From Frankiales bacterium (GTDB lineage: Bacteria > Actinomycetota > Actinomycetes > Mycobacteriales > SCTD01): a stretch of 9,894 bases of DNA. The stretch's first letter is position 1. Each line of letters starts with the position of its first letter. A program made the translations under genes and the position numbers. Location: positions 1 to 9,894 of the forward strand of contig JAODNF010000132.1 in assembly GCA_025464915.1 (NCBI GenBank). The letters run 5' to 3'. The notes under the pieces were generated by a model that was given only the letters and a program-made list of their open reading frames with translations, had not been told where the DNA came from and searched no databases. Below, piece after piece: positions 1-5,869 of this stretch.

Positions 1-1242
1 GCCGACGACCTGCGCGCCGCGCTCATCCGCAGCGCGGAGAGCGCCTACGCGGCCGTCGCCGTCCCGGTGGAGGGCACGGTCCTGACGGTGGCCCGCGAGG
101 CCGCTGCCGCGGCCAGGGGCACCGACCTTGCCGCCGTCGTCCGCTCCGCCCGGGCGGCCGCGGCAGCCGCCCTCACGCGCACACCCGACCTGCTCCCTGC
201 GCTCAAGGCCGCAGGCGTCGTCGATGCGGGGGGCCGGGGCTGGTGCGTGCTGCTCGAGGCGCTCGAGCGGGTCGTCACCGGCGAGGTCGTCCCGTCCGCG
301 GTCACGGTCGCAGCCACCCGTGCCCTCGTGGCGGCCAGGGAGACGGGCAGCGAGGAGTTCGGGTACGAGGTGATGTACCTGCTCCGGGAGGCCACGGACG
401 GCTCCGTCGCCACCCTCAGGGAGGTCCTCGGCGCCCTCGGCGACTCGCTGGTCGTCGTCGGGGCTGACGGCCTGTTCAACGTCCACGTCCACGTCAACGA
501 CGTCGGCGCGGCCATCGAGGCGGGCGTCGTCGCCGGCCGCCCGTTCGACATCAGGGTCACGCGCTTCGCCGACCACGTCGTCGTGCGCGACCGGCTCGTG
601 GTCGCCGTGGCCTGTGGCGCGGGGCTGGTGAACGCGTTCGAGGAGACCGGGGCCGTCGTCGTGGAGGGCGGCCCCACCGCCAACCCGTCGACCGCCGAGC
701 TGCTCGCCGCGCTGCAGGGCGCCCGCGAGGTCGTGCTGCTGCCCAACGACCGCAACGTGCAGGCGGTCGCCCAGGCCGCGGCGGAGCAGGCCCGTCTCGA
801 GGGACGGTCGGTGGCCGTCGTACCCACGCGGTCCGTGCTCCAGGGCCTCGCTGCGGCGAGCCTCGCGGACCCCGGACGCGCGTTCGATGACGACGTCGCC
901 GCCATGGCGGCGGCCGCCGGTGCCACCCGCTGGGGAGAGGTCACGAGCGCGGTCCGTGACGCCACGACGCCCGCGGGTGAGTGCCGCGTCGGCGACGTGC
1001 TCGGGCTGCTCGACGGCACCGTCGTGCGGGTCGGTCAGGACGTGGACCTGGTGGCCCGCGAGCTGCTGCACCGGCTGCTGGAGCCCGGCGGGGAGCTGGC
1101 GACCGTGATCGTCGGGTCGTGCGCCGACACCGGCGTGGGGGAGCGGCTGGCCGGCTGGTTGTCGGAGGTGCACCCGAGGATCGAGGTCGTGGTCCTGCAG
1201 GGAGACCAGCCGCACTACCCGTTGCTGCTGGGGGTCGAGTGA
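1..1242 (+). CDS. DAK2 domain / FakA-like (YloV family) protein, 5' end missing
   Basis: The reading frame is open from the first base, so the start lies upstream; 413 residues are visible. In FakA proteins an N-terminal ATP-binding DAK2 (DhaL) domain phosphorylates a fatty acid held by a FakB partner, giving acyl phosphate. Seen here: the end of the DAK2 domain (PVEGTVLTV near visible residues 22-30; a segment beginning LLPALKAAGVVDAGG at about 64-78), a middle domain with the VHVHVND stretch at 161-167 matching the conserved His-rich motif of the family, and a C-terminal DegV-like part with EGGPTANPST near 222-231. Family members are roughly 540-550 residues, so about 130 N-terminal residues, including most ATP-site ligands, are missing. 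The GTG at 67 is only an internal codon. The stop at 1240-1242 overlaps the recG start (GTGA). Family assignment is strong; fatty acid kinase activity is inferred, and no FakB gene is visible. Confidence 0.88.
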   Translation, partial: ADDLRAALIRSAESAYAAVAVPVEGTVLTVAREAAAAARGTDLAAVVRSARAAAAAALTRTPDLLPALKAAGVVDAGGRGWCVLLEALERVVTGEVVPSAVTVAATRALVAARETGSEEFGYEVMYLLREATDGSVATLREVLGALGDSLVVVGADGLFNVHVHVNDVGAAIEAGVVAGRPFDIRVTRFADHVVVRDRLVVAVACGAGLVNAFEETGAVVVEGGPTANPSTAELLAALQGAREVVLLPNDRNVQAVAQAAAEQARLEGRSVAVVPTRSVLQGLAAASLADPGRAFDDDVAAMAAAAGATRWGEVTSAVRDATTPAGECRVGDVLGLLDGTVVRVGQDVDLVARELLHRLLEPGGELATVIVGSCADTGVGERLAGWLSEVHPRIEVVVLQGDQPHYPLLLGVE

Positions 1243-3356
1243 GGCTCGACCTGCCGCTGGTGAAGGCGCTGGGGGACAAGACCGCCAAGGCGATGGCCGC
1301 CAAGCTCGACCTGCACACCGTCGGCGACCTGCTGCACCACTACCCGAGGCGCTACTTCGAGCCGGGTCAGCTGACGGCACTCGACGAGCTGACCGTCGGC
1401 GAGCACGTCACGGTGATGGCCAAGGTCCGCAGCAGCCAGTCGCGGGTCGCCCGGAGCGGCAAGCAGATGGGCAAGGTCGTCGTCACCGACGGCACCGGCA
1501 CCCTGTCCCTGGCCTTCTTCGGCAAGACCGCCACGTGGCAGTGCGAACGGCTCAAGCCGGGTGGCGTTCACCTGTTCGCCGGCGTCGTCAGCACCTTCAA
1601 CGGCGAGCGGCAGCTCACGCACCCCGAGGTGTTCATCGACGCCGACGAGGAGGACGCGCTCCGCATCAAGCCGATCTACCCGGCCAGCGCCGGCCTCGAC
1701 ACCAAGGCGATCGGCAAGGCGGTCGGCCTGGTCCTCGACGTGGCCGAGATCGACGAGGACCCGCTGCCCCACGAGCTCCGGCTCGAGCACGAGCTGATGC
1801 CGCTGCGCGACGCGCTCACCCTCGTGCACCGCCCGAACACGATGGACGACGTCCGTCGGGCCCGTTACCGGTTGCGGTGGGACGAGTCCTTCGTGCTGCA
1901 GGTGGTGCTGGCCCAGCGCCGCCGGGAGCTCGAGGACCAGGGTGGCACGTCCCGGGGCGGCCGTTTCGGGGGGCTGCTCGACCTGTTCGACGCCTCCTGC
2001 CCCTGGGTCCTCACCGACGGTCAGCTCGAGGTGGGCAAGACCCTGCACACCGAGCTGTCGCGCCCGCACCCGATGCACCGGCTGCTGCAGGGAGAGGTCG
2101 GCTCAGGCAAGACGGTCGTCGCCCTGCGCGCCATGCTCACCGTCGTCGACTCGGGGGGACAGGCCGCGCTGCTCGCCCCCACCGAGGTGCTCGCTCAGCA
2201 GCACGCCCGGTCCTTGCTGTCCCTGCTGGGCGACCTCGCGACGGCCGGGGAGCTCGGCAGCCCCGAGGAGGCCACCCGGATCACGCTGCTCACCGGCTCC
2301 GTGCAGGGCGCCGCCCGCCGCCGCGCTCTCGACGAGATCGCCTCGGGGGAAGCCGGCATCGTCGTGGGCACGCACGCCCTGATGAGCGAGGGCGTCGAGT
2401 TCCGGGACCTCGGGCTGGTGGTCGTCGACGAGCAGCACCGGTTCGGCGTCGAGCAGCGGGAAGCCTTGCGTGCCAAGGGAAAGCACCCGCACATGCTCGT
2501 CATGACGGCGACGCCGATCCCGCGCACCGTCGCGATGACGGTCTTCGGCGACCTCGAGGTCTCGACCCTGCGCGAGCTGCCTCGCGGCAGGTCCCCGATC
2601 ACGACGCACGTCGTGGCCAACCGGAGCGAGGGGCTCCAGCAGGCGATGCAGCTCGTGAAGGAGCAGGTCGCCGAGGGGCGGCAGGCGTTCTTCGTCTGCC
2701 CGCGCATCGGTGACGAGGAGCCCCCGAAGTCCGAGGACGGCGAGCGGCCCCCGCTCTCCGTCATCGACGTCGCGCGCGGCCTCGGCTCGCACTACCTGCC
2801 GGGGCTGTCGGTGGCCGTCCTGCACGGCCGGATGTCGAGCGAGGAGAAGGACGAGGTGATGGGCCGCTTCGCCCGCGGCGAGACCCAGGTCCTCGTCTCC
2901 ACCACCGTCATCGAGGTCGGGGTCGACGTGCCCAACGCCACCGTCATGGTCGTCATGGACGCCGACCGCTTCGGGATCAGCCAGCTGCACCAGCTCCGCG
3001 GCCGCATCGGCCGGGGCGGGCACGCCGGGACCTGCTACCTCGTGACCGAGATGCCGCCGGCCTCGCAGCCGTACGAGCGGCTGCGCGCCGTCGCCTCGAC
3101 CACCGACGGGTTCGAGCTGAGCCGCCTCGACCTCGAGGTCCGGCAGGAGGGCAACGTCCTCGGCACCGAGCAGTCCGGCGGCCGCACCTCGCTGCGCTGG
3201 CTCACGCTCCAGGACATCGAGGTCATCGAGCAGACCCGCTCCGCCGCCATCGCCGTCGTCGAGCAGGACCCCCAGCTCCAGCAGCACCCTGCCCTCTGGG
3301 CCGCCGTCCAGGCGATCCTCGACGAGCAGAAGCAGTCTTTCATCGAGCGCGGCTGA
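1239..3356 (+). CDS. recG: ATP-dependent DNA helicase RecG
   Basis: RecG is a monomeric superfamily 2 helicase that remodels stalled replication forks and branch-migrates Holliday junctions. The 705-residue product has an N-terminal wedge/OB region (about 1-165, including the HHYPRRY signature) followed by two helicase lobes. Visible motifs are Walker A GEVGSGKT (285-292), the DEQH box (397-400) followed by RFG, TATPIPRT (423-430), and the motif VI region QLRGRIGRGG (585-594). LGTEQSGGRTSL near the C terminus matches the TRG end of the family. I chose GTG at 1239 because it gives the usual N terminus and the GTGA overlap with the upstream stop; GGGGG at 1230-1234 may serve as ribosome binding site. 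The frame stays open about 260 bases further upstream, but that extension lies over the previous gene and reads as Arg/Ala-rich shadow. Identification is secure. Confidence 0.97.
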   Translation: MRLDLPLVKALGDKTAKAMAAKLDLHTVGDLLHHYPRRYFEPGQLTALDELTVGEHVTVMAKVRSSQSRVARSGKQMGKVVVTDGTGTLSLAFFGKTATWQCERLKPGGVHLFAGVVSTFNGERQLTHPEVFIDADEEDALRIKPIYPASAGLDTKAIGKAVGLVLDVAEIDEDPLPHELRLEHELMPLRDALTLVHRPNTMDDVRRARYRLRWDESFVLQVVLAQRRRELEDQGGTSRGGRFGGLLDLFDASCPWVLTDGQLEVGKTLHTELSRPHPMHRLLQGEVGSGKTVVALRAMLTVVDSGGQAALLAPTEVLAQQHARSLLSLLGDLATAGELGSPEEATRITLLTGSVQGAARRRALDEIASGEAGIVVGTHALMSEGVEFRDLGLVVVDEQHRFGVEQREALRAKGKHPHMLVMTATPIPRTVAMTVFGDLEVSTLRELPRGRSPITTHVVANRSEGLQQAMQLVKEQVAEGRQAFFVCPRIGDEEPPKSEDGERPPLSVIDVARGLGSHYLPGLSVAVLHGRMSSEEKDEVMGRFARGETQVLVSTTVIEVGVDVPNATVMVVMDADRFGISQLHQLRGRIGRGGHAGTCYLVTEMPPASQPYERLRAVASTTDGFELSRLDLEVRQEGNVLGTEQSGGRTSLRWLTLQDIEVIEQTRSAAIAVVEQDPQLQQHPALWAAVQAILDEQKQSFIERG

Positions 3357-3360
3357 TCCG

Positions 3361-3391
3361 CCGCCCGGAAGTCCCTGGGACATTCGGGCGG
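3361..3391 (+). terminator. Stem-loop just after recG, probable terminator
   Basis: Four bases after the recG stop, arms CCGCCCG (3361-3367) and CGGGCGG (3385-3391) are perfectly complementary. The stem continues inward through G-U and A-U pairs, one A-A mismatch, and a GTC/GAC stem around a CCTGG loop: about 12 pairs in all. No T-tract follows, which is common for actinobacterial terminators. The inner part is one copy of a palindrome repeated at 3417-3429, so a protein-binding role is also possible. Confidence 0.5.
3371..3381. repeat. Palindrome GTCCCTGGGAC, copy 1
   Basis: This is an 11-base palindrome with a single central base, GTCCC-T-GGGAC, lying at the tip of the post-recG hairpin. 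An identical copy lies 47 bases downstream in the same intergenic gap. It may be half of an operator pair or only the hairpin tip. Confidence 0.6.
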
Positions 3392-3416
3392 GACACGCCG
3401 GTGGGTCGAGCAGCAA

Positions 3417-3429
3417 GGTCCCTGGGACC
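3417..3429. promoter_or_regulatory. Palindrome GGTCCCTGGGACC, copy 2, upstream of rsmD
   Basis: This 13-base perfect palindrome around a central T contains the same 11-base core as the copy at 3371-3381. It ends 33 bases before the rsmD start, a suitable place for an operator. The core resembles GGGAC/GTCCC half-sites of some actinobacterial regulators such as DosR-type sites, but the half-site spacing does not fit those. The regulator is unknown. Confidence 0.4.
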
Positions 3430-3450
3430 CGCGGAGGTCGTGCGGTCGGC

Positions 3451-3456
3451 AAGGAT
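3451..3456 (+). promoter_or_regulatory. AAGGAT before rsmD: ribosome binding site, or -10 of a leaderless promoter
   Basis: AAGGA at 3451-3455 is a good Shine-Dalgarno match seven bases before the GTG at 3463. The same hexamer AAGGAT has the A and T of the actinobacterial -10 pattern (TANNNT) and lies at the distance that would put the transcript start on the GTG itself, as in leaderless genes. I see no convincing -35. The Shine-Dalgarno reading is more likely. Confidence 0.5.
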
Positions 3457-3462
3457 GGGTGG

Positions 3463-3993
3463 GTGACGCGGATCATCGCCGGGACGCACGGCGGGCGCCG
3501 GCTGCAGGTTCCGCCGGGAACGGGCACCCGACCGACGGCCGACCGGGCCAGGGAGGGGATGTTCTCGAGCCTGCAGTCCTTGCTCGACCTCGAGGGAGCC
3601 CAGGTGCTCGACCTGTACGCCGGCAGCGGCGCCCTCGGCCTGGAGGCCGTGAGCCGGGGCGCAGCGTCGGCCACCCTCGTGGAGGACGACCCGATCGCGG
3701 CCCAGGTCATCCGGGCGAACGCGGAGGCCCTCGGACTGGCCGCGACCGTGGTCGAGGCCGACGTGAGCGCCTTCCTCGCCGGCCCGCCGTCGGCGTACCC
3801 GCTGATCGTGGCCGACCCGCCCTATGCCGTCGAGCTCGACCTGGAGGCGACGCTGCCGTGGCTCGTGCCCGACGGGGTCCTCGTGGTCGAGCGGGCCACG
3901 CGCGGTCCCGGGCCCATCGTGCCGGAGGCCCTGGAGGAGCTCAGGTCACGGCGCTACGGGGAAGCCACCCTCTGGTACTTTCGCCGCTCATGA
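3463..3993 (+). CDS. rsmD: 16S rRNA (guanine(966)-N(2))-methyltransferase RsmD
   Basis: RsmD uses S-adenosylmethionine to methylate the N2 of G966 (E. coli numbering) in 16S rRNA during small-subunit assembly. The 176-residue product, usual for the family, starts with RIIAGTHGGRRL and then has TRPTADRAREGMFSSL, the typical RNA-binding N terminus. The SAM-binding motif I DLYAGSGALGLEA begins at residue 50, and the catalytic motif IV DPPY is at 118-121. The GTG start gives the standard N terminus and has AAGGA seven bases upstream. The stop overlaps the coaD start (ATGA), repeating the rsmD-coaD pairing seen in many bacteria. The upstream gap with a hairpin and palindrome suggests that a new transcription unit may begin here. 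Confidence 0.95.
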   Translation: MTRIIAGTHGGRRLQVPPGTGTRPTADRAREGMFSSLQSLLDLEGAQVLDLYAGSGALGLEAVSRGAASATLVEDDPIAAQVIRANAEALGLAATVVEADVSAFLAGPPSAYPLIVADPPYAVELDLEATLPWLVPDGVLVVERATRGPGPIVPEALEELRSRRYGEATLWYFRRS

Positions 3994-4472
3994 GACGGGC
4001 TGTCTGCCCCGGGTCCTTCGACCCGGTGACCTTGGGGCACCTCGACATCATCGGCCGGTCCGCGCTCCTGTACGACGAGGTGCTCGTCGCCGTCGGGCTG
4101 AACGCCAGCAAGAAGCGGATGTTCTCCTTCGACGAGCGCACCGACATGCTGCGCGAGGCGACCAGCGCCTGGGACAACGTGACGGTCACCAGCTTCGACG
4201 GGCTCATCGTCGACTTCTGCAAGGCCAACGGCGTGCAGGTGATCGTGAAGGGCCTGCGGGCGATCAGCGACTTCGACTACGAGCTGCAGATGGCGCAGAT
4301 GAACCACGGCCTGCAGGGCGTCGAGACGATGTTCATGACGACCAACCCGCTCTTCTCCTTCCTCTCGTCCAGCCTCGTCAAGGAGGTGGCGACGTACGGT
4401 GGGGACGTGTCCAATCTCGTGCCCGACGTCGTGCACCAGCGGCTCATCGAGCGGGTCCGAGAGCAGAGCTAG
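3990..4472 (+). CDS. coaD: Pantetheine-phosphate adenylyltransferase (PPAT)
   Basis: CoaD transfers the AMP moiety of ATP to 4'-phosphopantetheine to make dephospho-CoA, the penultimate step of CoA synthesis in the cytosol. The product has 160 residues, the family norm. It shows the nucleotidyltransferase signature PGSFDPVTLGHLDII (7-21, with TLGH at 14-17), KGLRAISDFDYE (87-98) in the pantetheine-binding part, and FLSSSLVKEVA (124-134) matching the ISSTxVKE ATP-binding motif. The ATG overlaps the rsmD stop and no Shine-Dalgarno sequence precedes it, so translation is probably coupled to rsmD. The same frame stays open upstream through rsmD, but that part is shadow. CoA from this pathway supplies the prosthetic group of the ACP encoded at 6745. 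Confidence 0.97.
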   Translation: MRRAVCPGSFDPVTLGHLDIIGRSALLYDEVLVAVGLNASKKRMFSFDERTDMLREATSAWDNVTVTSFDGLIVDFCKANGVQVIVKGLRAISDFDYELQMAQMNHGLQGVETMFMTTNPLFSFLSSSLVKEVATYGGDVSNLVPDVVHQRLIERVREQS

Positions 4473-4482
4473 TCCCAGCCCC

Positions 4483-4487
4483 GGAGG
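4483..4487 (+). promoter_or_regulatory. Ribosome binding site GGAGG for the sepIVA homologue
   Basis: GGAGG lies six bases before the GTG at 4494 and fixes that start. The gap after coaD is only 21 bases, so the gene is probably co-transcribed with coaD. Confidence 0.7.
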
Positions 4488-4493
4488 CAACCT

Positions 4494-5012
4494 GTGGACG
4501 AGGTCCACGCCAAGCTCGCCGAGCTCACCCAGCTCGTCGAGGGCGCCCGCGCCATGCCGATGTCGGCGTCCTGCGTGGTCAACCGCGCCGACGTCCTCGC
4601 GCTGCTCGGCGACCTGGAGGCGCTGCTGCCGGCGACCATCAGCCAGGCGCAGGACATCCTGGGCGACAAGGAGCTGGTCGTGGAGGAGGGCCGCCGCGAG
4701 GCGGAGAAGATCATCGCGGCCGCCCGGGCGGAGCGCCGTCGGCTCATCGAGTCGACCGACGTGCACCAGGAGGCCAGCGCGGAGTCCGAGCGGGTGCTGG
4801 AAGAGGCCCGGCACTCCGCCGAGGCGATGCGGGTCGAGGTCGAGGACTACGTCGACGCCAAGCTCGCCAACTTCGAGATCGTGCTCACCAAGACCCTGTC
4901 GGCGGTCGAGCGCGGCCGGCAGAAGCTGTCCGGCCGGCACGAGCTCGAGCAGCTCGCCGCGCGCGCGGAGGACGAGGTCGACGGGTTCCTCGAGGAGCCT
5001 GCGGGCGCCTGA
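4494..5012 (+). CDS. sepIVA: SepIVA-like septation / DivIVA-related coiled-coil protein
   Basis: The 172-residue product matches, from memory of the mycobacterial protein Rv2927c (SepIVA), at both ends. The N-terminal block VEGARAMPMSASCVVNRADV is at 15-34, and the C-terminal block YVDAKLANFE (119-128), followed by LSAVERGRQKLSG, is near the end. SepIVA is a cytosolic DivIVA-family protein needed for septation and polar envelope growth in mycobacteria. Residues about 60-118 are rich in Glu, Arg and Ala and look like a continuous coiled coil. The mycobacterial protein is about 245 residues, so the central coiled coil here is much shorter. Position before the DUF177 gene is the same as in mycobacteria. 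No signal peptide or membrane segment is seen. Homology is fairly sure; the cell-division role is inferred. Confidence 0.82.
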   Translation: MDEVHAKLAELTQLVEGARAMPMSASCVVNRADVLALLGDLEALLPATISQAQDILGDKELVVEEGRREAEKIIAAARAERRRLIESTDVHQEASAESERVLEEARHSAEAMRVEVEDYVDAKLANFEIVLTKTLSAVERGRQKLSGRHELEQLAARAEDEVDGFLEEPAGA

Positions 5013-5112
5013 GCCGGACCGATCTGGCGGACGTCCGATGCAACCGTGCCGGGCTCGGGGGCCGCGTCCGCTAGGCTGGTCGACGGACTCGTCCCCGAGT
5101 TCGGAGACCATC
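5013..5112. promoter_or_regulatory. Intergenic region with possible promoter for the DUF177-rpmF unit
   Basis: This 100-base gap holds a perfect 10-base palindrome CGGACGTCCG (5028-5037) and a -10-like TAGGCT (5072-5077, fitting TANNNT) 35 bases before the GTG at 5113. No good -35 is visible at the expected spacing, so promoter activity is only a suggestion. CGGAGA at 5102-5107 is a fair ribosome binding site, five bases before the GTG. Confidence 0.35.
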
Positions 5113-5691
5113 GTGCCTGAGAACAGGAAGCAGCAGCACCGCCTCGACCCCCGCAACCCCCTCGTGCTCGACACGCGCGAGCTGGGGCGGCGGCCGGGAT
5201 CGATGCGGGAGGTGCAGCTCTCTGTCCCCGCGCCCGAGGGATTCGAGCTCGTCGACCTGATCGGTGTGCCGCTCGGTGCCGATCTCGACCTGGACCACAG
5301 GCTCGATAGCGTCATGGACGGCGTGCAGGTCAGCGGCTTCGTCACGGCGCCGGTGTCCGGGGAGTGCGGACGGTGCCTGTCCGACGTCAGCGACACGCTG
5401 CGCGTCAAGGTCCAGGAGCTGTACGTCTACCCGGAGGCCGCCACCGAGCACGACGAGGAGGACGACGTCTCCCGGCTCCACGGCGACTTCCTCGATCTCG
5501 CCCCGGTGCTGAGGGACGCGGTAGTGCTCGCGCTGCCGCTCAACCCGCTGTGCCAGGAGGACTGCCAGGGGCTCTGCGCCACGTGCGGAGAGCGACTGGA
5601 CGACCTCCCGGGAGACCACAGCCACGATGTGACCGATGCCCGCTGGGGTGCCCTCGCAGGGCTGCTCCAGCAGACAGACCAGGAGAAGTAG
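5113..5691 (+). CDS. DUF177 family protein (YceD/YlbN)
   Basis: The family is encoded next to rpmF in most bacteria and is linked to 23S rRNA or large-subunit accumulation in E. coli and plants; its biochemical role is not settled. The 192-residue product shows the expected features: an N-terminal stretch beginning NPLVLDTRELGRRPGSM, the CGRC pair (Cys85, Cys88), an acidic middle (EHDEEDD, 112-118), and the C-terminal LPLNPLCQEDCQGLCATCG with Cys147, 151, 155 and 158, which may bind metal. The GTG at 5113 is chosen because GGAGA lies five bases before it and it gives the normal N terminus; the open frame continues upstream as shadow. Its stop is followed immediately by the rpmF ATG, and the rpmF ribosome binding site AGGAGA (5681-5686) lies inside the last codons. 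Confidence 0.93.
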   Translation: MPENRKQQHRLDPRNPLVLDTRELGRRPGSMREVQLSVPAPEGFELVDLIGVPLGADLDLDHRLDSVMDGVQVSGFVTAPVSGECGRCLSDVSDTLRVKVQELYVYPEAATEHDEEDDVSRLHGDFLDLAPVLRDAVVLALPLNPLCQEDCQGLCATCGERLDDLPGDHSHDVTDARWGALAGLLQQTDQEK

Positions 5692-5862
5692 ATGGCCGTC
5701 CCGAAGCGCAAGATGTCGCGCAGCAACACCCGCTCGCGCCGTGCGCAGTGGAAGTCGGGCCTCCCGACCCTCACGAAGTGCGACCGTGGCCACACCACGC
5801 TCCCGCACACCGTCTGCCCGGAGTGCGGCCGCTACGACAAGCGCGTCGTCCTCGAGGTCTGA
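5692..5862 (+). CDS. rpmF: 50S ribosomal protein L32 (bL32)
   Basis: This 56-residue protein starts MAVPKRKMSRSNTRSRRAQW and ends KRVVLEV, as actinobacterial bL32 does. It is a small basic protein of the large ribosomal subunit. The zinc-ribbon part has Cys30, Cys42 and Cys45, but the expected second cysteine of the first CxxC is Gly33, followed by His34; the spacing to CPEC also appears one residue shorter than in the Streptomyces protein as I recall it. His34 or His39 could be the fourth ligand. The ATG directly follows the DUF177 stop, with AGGAGA five bases upstream, so expression is probably coupled to that gene. Identification is secure. Confidence 0.97.
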   Translation: MAVPKRKMSRSNTRSRRAQWKSGLPTLTKCDRGHTTLPHTVCPECGRYDKRVVLEV

Positions 5863-5869
5863 CCCCAGC

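Noticed and set aside
45..1019. Ser/Thr/Ala-rich open frame on the minus strand in the first kilobase
   Set aside because: It is the antisense shadow of the FakA-like gene, with no motifs and no plausible neighbours.
981..1238. Upstream extension of recG by 86 codons
   Set aside because: It overlaps the FakA-like gene, is Arg/Ala/Gly-rich shadow, and precedes the normal RecG N terminus at 1239.
3377..3391. DosR-type site from GGGACATTCGGGC
   Set aside because: The second half does not form the required GTCCC at the right spacing, and the bases are better explained as part of the hairpin.
2103..3710. Open frame of 535 codons on the minus strand opposite recG and rsmD
   Set aside because: It is antisense to a certain recG, has low-complexity Leu/Val/Asp/Arg-rich composition typical of the opposite strand of GC-rich genes, and shows no known motif.
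5028..5037. CGGACGTCCG palindrome after the sepIVA homologue as a terminator
   Set aside because: A ten-base palindrome with no loop cannot fold into a useful hairpin, and short palindromes are frequent at this GC content.
3824..5074. Long plus-strand frame across coaD and the sepIVA homologue
   Set aside because: It is Arg/Ala/Gly-rich and out of frame with two recognised genes, so it is shadow.
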